DNA of 64,000 nt, taken from positions 19,661,501 through 19,725,500 of the forward strand of contig OZ005605.1 of assembly GCA_963930655.1 (NCBI GenBank). The letters are read 5' to 3'. Both the position numbers and the translations under genes were made by a program. This DNA is from Myrica gale. Taxonomy: Eukaryota; Streptophyta; Magnoliopsida; Fagales; Myricaceae. Of the stretch, positions 47,167 through 58,905 are shown piece by piece (position 1 is the stretch's first letter; the number at the start of each line of letters is the position of its first letter). The notes beneath the pieces were generated by a model, which was given only the letters and a program-made list of their open reading frames with translations, was not told where the DNA came from and did no database searches.

Positions 47167-50100
47167 TCAACGAATGGGGTGATATTGGGCTGATACTCTC
47201 TTGGGAGGCAACTTACGCAAGATGTAGAGGACCAGAGCTGAAGGCAGGATCTCAACCAACTGCATTTGGACCAACAAAACTTTCATTTGAAAAAAAAAAA
47301 TACAAAAAAATAAGACAAAATAAAGTTGACAAAACAATAAGCTTAGAATAATACCATATAGTATATCAAGTTCAAAATGGGATGATCCAAAACATCGAGT
47401 GATGCATCAGAATCAAAAGCAGATAAAACAACCTGCATGTTGTGAGCTATGTTAGAAGCATATCCTCAACCCAGCACAAGATTAAGAATGAGGCAACACT
47501 TGCAAAACATATAAACAGAGTCTTGACATAGCACTGTCAGCTTCACAGTAACACAAACAGTCACAATGTACTCATTTACACAAACACTCGGCGTAAAATA
47601 TCTCAAGTTCACACATGCCTAAATCAAAGTTCAGGAGCTGATAGGATGGATGGTTTTGATCAGCCAGAGTTCCTCATGCACTCATATTCTACTTTCCTGT
47701 TTTGATAAGTTCAGACTAGCCCTGTGAACTTCATCACTGAAATGTTGCCTCAGCTAATCCAACAGACTTGATCACCGGCGTATGTTTTAGACTCATCAGT
47801 CACGAAAGAGGATCTATATTCATGACTAAAATCTAACAATAAAGAATGATGTTGATGATCAGTGACAAGATTCAAACATACTCAACAAAGCCTCATTTAG
47901 TGTTCAGACCATTAGGGCTTGGCCAATGAGTTTTTCCTTTTTCATGATCTAGCCCTACGTAAGACATGATTTCCATCCAACGTCCAAAACCTCAGCCTGT
48001 CATCATTTGACCTTTCTATTGATAGTTTTTTTTTGGGGGGGGGGGCAAAATGTAAACATAAAAATTATGCCAAAAAAGTTATATGTACTGCTTTTTCTGC
48101 AGATTTTGGGGATGCCAGGCCCCCCCTCGCCCCCTAGTTTCGTCCCTGTTCAAGGGTGCCAATGGTTGCACCTAAAAATAGCATCTTATGTGACTCTCCC
48201 CTTCTTCATTTCTTTCTCTTCTCAAAAAAAAATAGCATCCATTTGATGTCATATTTCTTTTTGCACCTTATCCATCTCAACAACCTGATTTACACTACTA
48301 TGTCAAGTGATGAACGGTTTCTCAATTGCCAATCATCAATAACAGAAACAAAAGCTGGTCCTATTGTCCAGAGAGGCTACTTGTGTCTACAAAGGCCTAA
48401 TATGGAACAGAATACAGGGGATGCACCTATTAAGATTTCCCAATCTGTAGAAAATACTGCATCTTGTTTCAAGCTATCAAATTTTACGAGCCAGCTCAGA
48501 AAAAGAATGCCATATCCAGTCAGGTAGAAATATCATCTCCGTAGTAACACTTGTTGATCAACACAGTATCCATTGTGGGTGATGCATGAGAGATGCAGGA
48601 GTGATAGTTTTCCTAAGTTATCCAATCTTGAATACTTCTACAAGCCCTTGAGAAAATTAGTGCAAATAATAGGTTGACACTTACCACAAAGCATCTTATA
48701 AGAAAGCAGGTGAAACATATGGCTGTAACAGATCCAACCTGCAACCAAGAGCACAATGCGAGTATTAACTACTTTGAGCTGGGAAGTCTTTCTTTGCCTT
48801 TTCTTTCGGGTTTTTTTTTTGTGTGTGTGTGTGTGGGGGGGGGGGGGGAGGGTGGGGAGGAAGAGTCATCGCTTAGGGTTGAACTCATTAATTCTGATTT
48901 AAAGAAAGCTACTGCGACGGCAAGGGTGAAAAGATATCACACACCAACCAGATAATTCAATGTTTTAACATAGAACTTGGATAAAGCAGCAAAATATTCT
49001 GCTTGGAGAATTTACACAGTAGCAAATACTATAATCGTTACGAAAAGAACTTGTACCAATACACAGTAGCTGGCCAATAGAAGTGACCAGAAGTTAACAC
49101 GTTCGCCAATTCAACTAATAGACGCTTATAACGAGTCACCAATTTCATTATAATGAAATATGCTTTAGTTATTTTATGCCTCAAATGTACTGAATTGACA
49201 AAGAAAAAAGCATTATGCACATGATGTGTAAATCAATACCATGCATAAATATGCACGTAATGTGGCAACATATCCTTTTAATTTTAGAAATCAACCCACA
49301 TATATGGTGCATAAGTACAACAAACCACAGGTTTTAAAAAATGAGGGGGATATAAAACAGTTTCTACCATCAAAAGTGGTCCAATTGAAATATTGCAAAC
49401 TTTGAACCACCTAATGGATCTGATTTCTTCTAGATGACCAGGTATATAGGGCAGAGGTTGTCAAAAGCATGCCTGTTTGATAGTTGCTATCCTAAGATAA
49501 GCTGAATCTTTCAAGACATCATTTACGTGAATGCATATATGAGTATTCAGCATAAAGATGGCCATCTAATAGGTCCCTCATACAAACGAGTGCAAGAAAG
49601 CATGCTCACTTCACTCCACATAGCTTGGGAAGGCACTTACCTCATGAAGCTTCTTCCTTCTTCCTTTCGATTCAATGGGAAAACGTCTCAACATGAAAAA
49701 TAATCTGGATGCATGTCATACATCAATCCACCAGAAGAAAAAGCGGAAACAAATACAAACAAGTACTCAGAATTGATACAAGTCCACCTGCACTGTGTAG
49801 TAAATTTGATAAAGATCAATAAGATGTTGAACAGAGAAACACTCACCTTCCCCCAAATAGCAAGAAACCTAATGCAGCTATAATTGACACCACTGGAAGA
49901 AAAAGAAAAAATGTTTGAAAAATTAAGCACAAATTGTTAAATGAAATCAACTATACTTAGAACAAACAATAACATATTTGAATGGTAGAGTAGGTGTAAA
50001 TCTCCAGGACAATAGACCTTGAGAAAATTCACGCATAATTGGATACAGAGCCTAACCTGCAATAAATATCTTTCCAACAAATTCTACAACACTGTTGTCA

Positions 50101-53100
50101 TTGATCCAAAGGTATACCCAGATGCAAACCTGAAGCCAAAAACTCACTTCAGTTAAATTCCTCTATGAGTCTTGAAAGTAAAGTCACATTGTTGTATTGG
50201 CCCTTCAGGGCTTGCTTAGGGTGTTTATGCTAGGAAGGCATATATCCAGTGGCAAAAGGAATGATGCGTCTTCTCTCTTCTATGAAACCCAGCATCCAGA
50301 AAACGGGTTAAGAATTTGGCCCGAGAGAGCTCCTAGATAAATAAAAATGATCATTTGATCATTCCTAAAACTTCTACCCCAACACTTCATCCTACCCTTT
50401 TACCTCATCTGGAAGACTTAATCTTTCAAATTAACAGGAGCTATGGAAATTCACAGAGCAGGAATCATTGGAAGGTGAGCCAGGCAGCCCATGCATGACA
50501 TAGAATGAGATATCAGCAAGATGTTTGTTTTAACCCATACAGCATAAAAGGGCTTGGTCTGGAGAAAATCAAGCCCCAGTAACACAAGTATCGAAAGACA
50601 AGAAATTGACTGAAAAAGATATATCAAGGATGATGATGATGGCCACAGTAACAACCCCACCCAGCAGTAACAAGAAACGAGAGTGAGAACCCAGAAAAAG
50701 AAGAGAGCAACAAAAAAGAAAGCAGCTGTCATAAAGAGCCACATGTGATGAGACATGCCAAAACCTATGGAAATTCACAGAGCAGGAATCATTGGAAGGT
50801 GAGCCAGGCAGCCCATGCATGACATAGAATGAGATATCAGCAAGATGTTTGTTTTAACCCATACAGCATAAAAGGGCTTGGTCTGGAGAAAATCAAGCCC
50901 CAGTAACACAAGTATCGAAAGACAAGAAATTGACTGAAAAAGATATATCAAGGATGATGATGATGGCCACAGTAACAACCCCACCCAGCAGTAACAAGAA
51001 ACGAGAGTGAGAACCCAGAAAAAGAAGAGAGCAACAAAAAAGAAAGCAGCTGTCATAAAGAGCCACATGTGATGAGACATGCCAAAACGTAAGTGAAAGT
51101 ATTTTAAGGGATAGGGAGCTAATAAGCACATTTAAAATGCAATTGGTGCACCATAAGAAAATGTGAGATGTATCATACCTGTATAAAATACATTGCAGCA
51201 TTAACTGAAATGTAAACAATCCTGAGCTTATCAGTCGGTAAACTCCTGGCCTGTCCATTATTAGTACCAAAAGGTTAATAGTTCGTCACATCCACAAAGT
51301 TCTACATATTACTGGAGTGCAAACTGGCTTTTCATTCTGGGAACAATAATCCTATTATGCAGCAGAAGAAGGAACATTTACTTGCCTGGTGATAGATCTC
51401 TGCCCAAAAAAGAACAAGGAGCGTGTATGTAGAGAAAAACAGAAGACCTGGAAGATCCAATAAGACCCAAACTAGAACCTGGTTCAAGATGCAACAGCTT
51501 TATGTCAGTGTACTAGGCTTGATGATTGGAAAGAACACTTTTTACAGTAATTAGCCGGACTCCTTGTTTCTTCCCCCACCCCCCTTGCAAACGCAAGTGC
51601 CCATGCTGCATAGTGAAAAAGTAGTGCATGCTACATTGCAAAATACTTTTCAAGTCTGGAATGCAATGCATGGTCAATCTTCTTCCTCTTCTTGATCTTT
51701 TTTATTATTTGTGAATGAACATGCTTGATATCTACAAGGAAGTTTTTGAGAAGAAAAACAATGTAGATGCTCCATCTTTGTGAAACCTTATGATAGAAAT
51801 TAGAGGACATTCAAGTTAAAACTTAGCAACTTTAGACAGTGAAAGAGGTGAACTATGTGAGAACAATTTCCCACACAATTGTATGTTTCAAAAAGGGCAC
51901 AAGAACAGGCTTGTGCCTGCTTAATTATATTCAGACTATAACTGAGTTTTAGTCATTTCCTTTACTTCTGCTTCATACTTTTAGAAATCATAAGGGGCAA
52001 TACTGTGTCTTAAACAACAAGCCAAAATGAATAGCTAAAAAGAAATAAGGAAAACTTGCAAATTACATTCACATCCACAACTGTTACAGTATGAAACTCG
52101 AAATACAGATCATCACATCACATGAACGGTTAGGTTAACGATTTCTAGAATTCCAGAATGGCATTGCTTGAAACTTTGACAAACTAACCTTTGGCTGTAA
52201 TACAAACACTTGTACGTGAAATCCAAACACTATTGCACGTACTGTAACATAAGAAAGGCATAAACAAAGGATCAAAATACATCCAAATGAGAAAGTATAT
52301 CCAAGAATCTGAACGTCACAAAGGTTTGAAAAATGCACCTCCATTGACAATGAAGTTCATTAGATGGAAAACTTTCTGTGTTGTCCAACCATATTCAGGC
52401 ACTCTCAACTCAATCCTTATTAATTGGATCTGCAGACCATGGACACAAATGCACAATCAACCTTAGAATTTCCCTCAACAGTTAAATTTAAGTTTCCTTG
52501 TCTTTTTGCTTTTTTACCGGCTTAACCAATCAATTAGAGTTGAAATGTCCAACATCTGGCATAACTAAGAGAACCAAAAAATAATTTATACGATTAGAAG
52601 CTACGATGAACTGAAAGTACTTGGTCGTAGTAACCAGAAACTTGTTGGACAATCAAGTTATTCAGCAATGTAATAACACGTGCTATTGCGCCCAATAATA
52701 GGTTCAATATACTTGGAAGAACCTAATAGTTTCACCACTATGGCGCCAAACGCAAGAGCTTTTGGCACATCTAAATAGTACCTACACACTCGAGCCCTGA
52801 TGATTCGTAACAGTGAAAATGTCGCAAACGATACACTAACAACAGTTCCCAATGAGTCTTTTTCTCAATCAACAACAAAATGAAGAGAAAAAAAAACACT
52901 TGAAATACATAGAAGATCGGATACGAACACAGGCAAAAATTGAATCAGACAATAACAGAATGACCACTATATAATATAAGAAACACGCGTATACAGAGAA
53001 CTCCTAGCGAGATGGAGAGAGAGTGACCAGAGCAACGGAGGAGACAAGGGCGTAAGCAGCGCAGAGAGTATAGAAGATCCCATCCTGCCACTGACTGGAC

Positions 53101-53180
53101 TCGTTGATGTCGTCCCACCAGTCGGAAAAGAGAGCCCCTACGTCCACCACGGGCCTCAAGCTCAGTGGCATTCTCGTCAT
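47167..53180 (-). CDS. TOM1: Tobamovirus multiplication protein 1 (TOM1), host membrane protein
   Basis: Eleven exons (53180-53028, 52429-52339, 52241-52189, 51478-51386, 51250-51179, 50129-50057, 49892-49847, 49704-49641, 48738-48685, 47432-47355, 47259-47167) join in frame to 289 residues, against about 291 in Arabidopsis TOM1. The start is MTRMPLSL; an in-frame TAG lies a few codons upstream. Seven hydrophobic segments are present. The conserved blocks are [88 protein letters not shown] and [17 protein letters not shown]1 is a tonoplast protein; some plant RNA viruses use it as a platform for replication, while its own role concerns membrane function. Intron 4 uses a GC donor. Intron 5 contains a 324 bp tandem duplication. 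Confidence 0.95.
48031..48148. mobile_element. Possible hAT end fragment in TOM1 intron 9
   Basis: A run of twelve or so G, then GCAAAATG, and about 100 bp later GCCCCCTAGTTTCGTCCCTG resemble the two subterminal parts of a short internally deleted hAT element of the CAGTGGCGGAGCC group. The terminal match is weak and no 8 bp duplication is clear. Confidence 0.3.
48820..48852. repeat. GT microsatellite followed by a G-run
   Basis: A (GT)n tract of about seven units runs into a homopolymer of about thirteen G within TOM1 intron 8. Tracts like this are length-variable and error-prone in assembly. Confidence 0.8.
50441..51088. repeat. 324 bp perfect tandem duplication in TOM1 intron 5
   Basis: Copy 1 is 50441-50764 and copy 2 is 50765-51088. 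Both begin CTATGGAAATTCACAGAGCA and end ACATGCCAAAAC; I see no difference between them. Because both copies lie in the intron, the coding exons at 50129 and 51179 are unaffected. Long apparent frames on the minus strand here (for example 50756-50451) are repeated in both copies and have no recognisable family, so I do not call them genes. Confidence 0.93.
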
Positions 53181-54895
53181 TCCGTTCAGCTCGTCCAGCT
53201 CCTCAGAGAAGAGCTTCTACACCCACAAAAGTCAAAATACTACTTTGAGAAGACGAAGCACCCGAGACAGAGACAAAAAAAACTGCTCGAGCACAAACAC
53301 ACAGCCAAATCAAAGACAGCAAGAGAGAGAGAGAAGGAAGGAGAGGGGAGGGTCTACCAGACGGTCTAAGGGGGAGAGAGAGAGAAAGAGAGAACGCGCG
53401 GGTGGGCTTTTTGGGGCTTTTAATTTGATCACTCTCACCTAAGCTTCTACAGACGGCACCAGAAGGCTGAGTAGTTGAAAGTTTCACTGTGCTACTGTTT
53501 CTACTTCTCCTGCATCACGTTTCTTGCCCAAAAAGTTCGTTCAGCCTTTTCGCTATTTATTATTATTATTTTTTGTCTGAATCAGCCTTTTCGTTATGGG
53601 TTGTTTGGTAAAATTTTAGTGCCGTTAAAAGATAATTTTATATGTTTTAGTAAAAATTTATAATTTTATGAAAAAATAAGATTATATTATAATATTTTAT
53701 TATGTTAAAATTCGAGAGAGAGCACGAACGCAGCCTTATGCTTCGGCCGCCTTATCCGGTTTTTTCTCACCATTGCTTCTTTCTGTTTGTACCCTTTGGA
53801 CGAGGCTACCCCTCTCCCAGGCTGTAATCCAAAGAAAACAGACCATATCCAAGTACGGTGTGCACGATAATTTCCTACGAGTAAGGAGGCCACGATATAT
53901 GTTTACAAAAAAAAAAAAAGTATTTTCCACTAAGCATGTACCTTCTATTGACTATTGAGAACGTGTTATAAGCATTTTGTTTTTTCTTTTAAGTTCAAGA
54001 GATAAGGAAGGTATTTATAATTTATTAAAATTTCTCATTTTTTTTTAAATAAGTATAACTGAGTTAGAACATAATTAAATTCGAAACACTTCAAATCATC
54101 CGAAAATCTCTATAAATATCAAATAAATGGAGATTTAACTTATTTCCTGTTAAATAGATCATAAATTATCTTTCACGTCCATACCTGCTATTCAAAAAGA
54201 CAGAAAAGGCCACTATTTTCTGGCGGCAAACAAATTTGACCTGGACTCATATGATTGGATTAATGGCTTAGTTCTTAAAGCTAGGTAATACTGTGGCCAC
54301 GTGGTTATCTCGTGACGCAGTGAGGAAGATGCGGTGGGAGATTCCTCCTCCTCCACTCGTTGGTCCACTAACCACTAAGGAGGAGCCGTATCGAGGAAAA
54401 AAATAAAATGAATAAACAGACGGGGGAGACGACGGAGATATAATAATGTTTGAACATTTTGAGGTATTAAAATTTTAAGCAATTTAAATATATTTTAAAT
54501 TTTTTAATATGTATATATATTTATTTAATTTTTTTATAAATTTTTTTAAAATTTAAAATATTTTTGAAATTTTAAAAATATTCTCTGGGGATAATGTCGG
54601 CTGGACGGTTAGTCGGCGTTGGTCTGTGCGAGGAATGGATTGTTCAATATTCGCCTCCATCTGTTAGGTAGACCCAGACGTATTTATGCACTATGTGGAT
54701 TACCTCTTTTTTTCTTTTCTTTTATTACTCTCTCTATTTTCAATTGGTCCTTTTTGTGGTTGAAAACGTTTCCGTTGATACGAGAATTTCAGCTACCTGG
54801 GAAAGAAAAAGGCACAAATAACTTCTACTCTATTGTTTCATTTAACACGTATGGTTGTTCGATAAAGAGCAAAATCAATTAATAGAAAAATTCGG
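53181..54895. other. TOM1 leader and intergenic DNA
   Basis: TOM1 5' UTR, possibly with an intron whose acceptor is the TGTAG at 53218, and promoter should occupy the first 300-400 bp. A GA/CT-rich tract spans about 53320-53400. Beyond 53600 the DNA is AT-rich with palindromic AATTTTA-type phrases that look like decayed MITEs, and no gene is visible before the tRNA. Confidence 0.45.
53320..53400. repeat. GA-rich microsatellite in the TOM1 leader
   Basis: Imperfect (GA)n with GGAGAG interruptions lies on the plus strand, giving a CT-rich leader in the TOM1 transcript. CT-rich leaders are common in plant genes and can serve as core promoter elements. Confidence 0.7.
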
Positions 54896-54973
54896 GGATC
54901 CGTGGCGCAATGGTAGCGCGTCTGACTCCAGATCAGAAGGTTGCGTGTTCGATTCACGTTGACGTCGGGTTCA
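54896..54973 (+). tRNA. tRNA-Trp (CCA), altered by a 6-nt insertion
   Basis: The 5' acceptor strand is GGATCCG. The D arm is GCGC-AATGGTA-GCGC. The anticodon arm is TCTGA-CTCCAGA-TCAGA, so the anticodon is CCA. The T arm is GCGTG-TTCGATT-CACGT and includes the B box GTTCGATTC. In a normal plant tRNA-Trp, CGGGTTCA follows directly. Here six extra bases (TGACGT) separate the T arm from CGGGTTCA, giving 78 rather than 72 nt. The rest is a perfect consensus. The insertion breaks stacking of the T arm on the acceptor stem, so this copy probably is non-functional or badly processed. A second sequence complementary to the 5' strand, CGGATC, follows at about 54985. T-rich DNA lies downstream. Confidence 0.8.
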
Positions 54974-55171
54974 ATCCCTCCTCCGGATCGTTATCCTTTT
55001 AATTTTTCATTATATTTTTCCTCTTTGACTGAAAAATTCACCCACTCACTCAGTCACTCTCTGTAGAGTTTGTTTTATCCGTCTTATTTATGTGGTGGGG
55101 TATGGAATAGTCTTCTCTGCTTACAGCAATCACAGCTCTGCGGATCTAACACCCTAAACCCCGAAACAACC

Positions 55172-56407
55172 ATGTCCCTCTTGTCTCGCCTACGCCAAGT
55201 CCTCTCATCGACGCCCGTCACCCACCACATCCACCATCGCCACAACTTCTCCGCGTCCTCAATCCTATCCCCAAACTCCACCACTCCACTCACCTCAAAA
55301 GAAAAATCCCGTGCCGCCCTCTCCCTCCTCAAGACCGAACAGAACCCACACAAGATCCTCGAGATCTGTCGCGCCGCTTCCCTCACCCCGGAATCTCACA
55401 TCGATCGCATCGCATTCTCCGTCGCCGTCTCCAAGCTCTCAACTGGCAACCACTTCGACGCCATCCGCCAGCTCCTCGAGGAGGAGCTCAAATCCCGCCC
55501 CGACCTCAAGACGGAGCGTTTTGCCTCCCACGCCATCGTTCTCTACGGCCAGGCCAATATGCTCCACCAGGCCACGGAGACTTTCAAGGAAATGGAACAA
55601 CTGGGTATCCACCGCTCTGTCAAATCGCTCAATGCCCTGCTCTTCGCATGCCTTCTCGCCAAGGATTACAAGGAGCTGAACCGTGTTTTCCTCGAGTTCC
55701 CCAAGGTTTATTCGATCGAGCCGAATTTGGAGACTTACAATACGGTGATCAAAGCGTTTTCGGAGTCGGGTTCGACGAGTTCCGGGTATTCGGTGTTGGC
55801 CGAGATGGAGAGGAAGTCTGCGAAGCCGAACGCCACGACTTTTGGAAACTTGCTTGCTGGATTTTACATGGAGGAGAAGTTCGAGGACGTTGGGAAAGTT
55901 TTGAAGTTGATGGAGAAGCACGGAGTGCAACCTGGAATTGGTACCTATAACATTAGGATTCGAAGTTTGTGTAAGTTGAAGAAGTCGTCGGAGGCCAGGG
56001 CTTTGCTTGACGGAATGTTGTCGAGGGGGATGAAGCCGAATTCTGACATGTATTCTGACTTGATTCATGGGTTTTCTAAAGAAGGGAACTTGGAGGAGGC
56101 CAAGAAGCTCTTTAAGACAATGGGGAATAGGGGTTGCAAACCGGATACTAATTGTTATTACACTCTGGTTTACTTTCTGTGCCAAGGTGGTGATTTCGAG
56201 ACCGCGTTATCAATCTCCAAGGAGAGTATGGAGAAGGGTTGGGTCCCAAATTTTGGGACCATGAAATCCCTGGTGGAGGGACTTCTGGGCATTTCCAAGG
56301 TTGAAGAGGCAAGGGAGCTTATTAAGCAAATCAAGGAGAAATTCACCAGGAATCTCGACGCGTGGGATGAAATTGAAGCTAAGATTGAAGCGAGCTTGCC
56401 TCAATAA
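55172..56407 (+). CDS. P-type pentatricopeptide repeat protein, mitochondrial (PPR336-like)
   Basis: An intronless frame encodes 411 residues from the ATG at 55172 (CAACCATGTCC context); the frame is open upstream but has no better ATG. The first about 40 residues ([20 protein letters not shown]) are rich in Ser, Arg and His and lack acidic residues, as in a mitochondrial presequence. From about residue 120 to the end there are seven or so 35-residue PPR units, for example [40 protein letters not shown] and [20 protein letters not shown]. There is no E or DYW extension, so it is P-class and binds RNA without editing activity. The overall length and the N-terminal MSLLSRLR match the Arabidopsis PPR336/At1g11630 group, known as mitochondrial ribosome-associated proteins. 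That subgroup assignment is from memory. Confidence 0.88.
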   Translation: MSLLSRLRQVLSSTPVTHHIHHRHNFSASSILSPNSTTPLTSKEKSRAALSLLKTEQNPHKILEICRAASLTPESHIDRIAFSVAVSKLSTGNHFDAIRQLLEEELKSRPDLKTERFASHAIVLYGQANMLHQATETFKEMEQLGIHRSVKSLNALLFACLLAKDYKELNRVFLEFPKVYSIEPNLETYNTVIKAFSESGSTSSGYSVLAEMERKSAKPNATTFGNLLAGFYMEEKFEDVGKVLKLMEKHGVQPGIGTYNIRIRSLCKLKKSSEARALLDGMLSRGMKPNSDMYSDLIHGFSKEGNLEEAKKLFKTMGNRGCKPDTNCYYTLVYFLCQGGDFETALSISKESMEKGWVPNFGTMKSLVEGLLGISKVEEARELIKQIKEKFTRNLDAWDEIEAKIEASLPQ

Positions 56408-58905
56408 GGAGTATTACTTTGTATGCAAGTTAGATGAGACCGTGGAGATCAAACTGATGACCACGTTATATATGTACGGAAAACTGCACTCTTCATAGTC
56501 TTGAGATTATTTTTTGTTTTGCATTTCATTCCCCTTGTTGAAATATTTAACCTACATCTGTTGGTATTGAATGAAATATCGTGTTGATGGTGTTTGTTGA
56601 GGGGATTTGTTTCATCAGCTTAGTAATTCCGTTCTGAGAAAAGATGACTTTCGTTTCTGTGTTGTGCAGTTGGCTCTTCTGTAGTAGATTAGATGCTTTG
56701 CTCTCATTAAAATTATCTATCTGCTCTGTCTTTGGTGGTTAACCAAGTGGAACTACTTTGGATATGAGTAGCTATGAGATTGGGTTTGACATGATTTTAC
56801 TGCATAGCTAAACTCAAATTTTGTTATCCAGAAAGGTTTGCGATAATTTTGCTTTAATTTGTCTTTTTGAGAGTAGACGATCTTTTGGGAACCTTCACCT
56901 TTGGCTAGCTTTCTATTAGCCACTAGTCTTGTCTTTGATGGCTAATGTGCTTCTATGCATGGTGATGGTGGTTAATAACCCTGCATTGCTCAAACTCCTT
57001 TGACTGTTGAGCCTCCTCCTCTATCATGAAAGATGGAAAGTGTACATGTGACGTAATTGCTGGGTTTCAAATTTTATGTGCTGCAAACGCTTGGCAATTT
57101 TTCTGTAATCTCAATTCATCTTATCCAAATGTATCGATACCTTGGAGTGTATATCTCATCTCAAGGACAGGGATATTGTAAAATTGCTGGAAGCTTCTTG
57201 TGAAGTAATGGCGACGTTCCTGCTGATCATCGATTATGAAGCAACCAGTTAGATCTTTTGGCTCCAATTGTGAACTTAAGGAGCGCTTGATGCCCAAATC
57301 TTTGGATCCCTTTTTCTTATGAAGGTGGTGCATCATTGATCCAATCTGTGCTCTGGAGTATAACTTGTTAGAACTATATATCTATTTTGGTGAAGGATGT
57401 ATAATGTATTTGGGTGTATGACCTGGGTCATGTTCCCATTGTCGCCCTGATCCAAAGAAGAAAATTTCCAGCTGAGCCTAGGGCTTTGAGTACTCTTGGT
57501 GAGAAAGGTGTTTAGCTAGAAGTCTATAGCAATATATTTACAGTGAGTTTGTTTTTAAAATTAATGCTGATAACTTAAGGCAGAAATTTGTGGCTGCCTT
57601 GTTTGTTAGCCAAAATTTTGACCTAATATAATAACTATATAATATTATCTCTTCCTATCAAATCATCTATTTTTATTATAATAAATATAAAATTTCATTC
57701 AAATTATCCCCCACGTTTTTTACTTAAAAGTCCCAAAATTTTAGCACAACTTCAAGCTTCAGGTTTTCTGCTTGATGACGTATAAAGTAGTTTCTTTTGG
57801 ATGGACATTTTCTTCCGCTAGCAGGTTCCATTGCAATTGCATGATGGGAATTTGGAGGGGTTCAGAAGGAATCTCAAAAAAACGATTCCTTCCGAACACC
57901 TTCTTTATTGAGCAGAATCTGAAACTAACAAGAACGAGGAAGACGATATTGTTTCACGCTGCTTTGCGATTCTCGCTCAAGAACTCAAAGCTTATATCTC
58001 AAATGACATGATTACGTTATATCAGTATCTTATATCTAGTCACACGGTCAAAGATATACTGATCCAGACTTCCAGCAGGAGGTTTCTCTGCACTTGACTG
58101 GGCTTAGTAGAAGTGCCCGTTTGTGGACGACAGGATTTAAGAGATAATTGGTCGTGCATACACAGCTTCGTTTGAGCTCATTCCAGATTGAAGCTTCAGG
58201 GACCCAAATGATGACTACTATCAATATTAACTCAAAACATGCGCTGAAACGATGTAATGCACCAGGTAGTCAAGTCTTCTAGTGGATCAAATGTCTCAGG
58301 CCTAGCAAATGCCCAAATTTGCTCAATCAGATTCAGCAAACCCAATCTCGTTAACTAGATTCAGCAATTCAAATGACAGAACATCAATCTTGCTTGTGTG
58401 TTTTACACCAAACCTATAATAGTACACTGAATGGCAGGGCTTCTAAGATGTCTTGGATGACAACAGAAAATACCTTACATCTTTATATAATCACCCAAAC
58501 AAAATTTGCTAATGCTTAAGTATCTAATTACAACACATTTCTTTATTGACAACAACTTCGCTCTCAACAACACTTCAGCGCACACCCTCCCAAAAGAAAA
58601 GAAAGAAATCAATGGACAAAAAAAGAAAAGAAAAAGAAGTAGAGCTTCTGCTATCGGTCTTCTACGCTTAACCAAAATTTGCCAACTCCCATACTGTTTG
58701 CTTGCAATTCCAACAATTGTCACGACTCATCTCTTTAAGAAAACCTCAGAAAGGTCCAACTCCTTCCCCTTCTTCCATTGTAAAGATACCACCTTTTAAC
58801 ATCGTTTCATCTTCCTATTTTCCAATGCTGCCAGCCCGGTAGTTAAATATCCCAGACCTGCTGATGGTGATGGTCTTATAAATTCTTTAGAAGATACAAA
58901 TTCAA
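56408..58905. other. Convergent region between PPR and CLS genes
   Basis: The PPR 3' UTR occupies the first stretch and the CLS 3' UTR the last several hundred bases. A 71-codon minus-strand frame at 57336-57121 has no recognisable family and is probably fortuitous. No RNA gene or mobile element with clear ends was seen. Confidence 0.45.

Noticed and set aside
50451-51270. Long minus-strand frames of 80-125 codons rich in Phe, Leu and Val
   Set aside because: They lie in TOM1 intron 5, appear in both copies of a tandem duplication, match no known family and are antisense readings of an A-rich intron.
53600-53720. AATTTTA/TAAAATT palindromic stretch as a MITE
   Set aside because: Only one plausible end (TTGTTTGGTAAAATT) and no target duplication could be found.
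53690-53930. Short minus-strand frames near 53.8 kb as a small gene
   Set aside because: Overlapping shadow frames in A-rich DNA, with no recognisable product.
54619-54882. 87-codon plus-strand frame before the tRNA
   Set aside because: No similarity recognised, low-complexity hydrophobic stretch, no splice or promoter context.
55084-56185. Long antisense frames across the PPR gene
   Set aside because: They are shadows caused by the GC-rich codon use of the sense strand PPR frame.
57121-57336. 71-codon minus-strand frame containing QQERRHYFTRSFQQFY
   Set aside because: The composition looks protein-like but no family is recognised and there is no exon context. It could be a relic; left unannotated.
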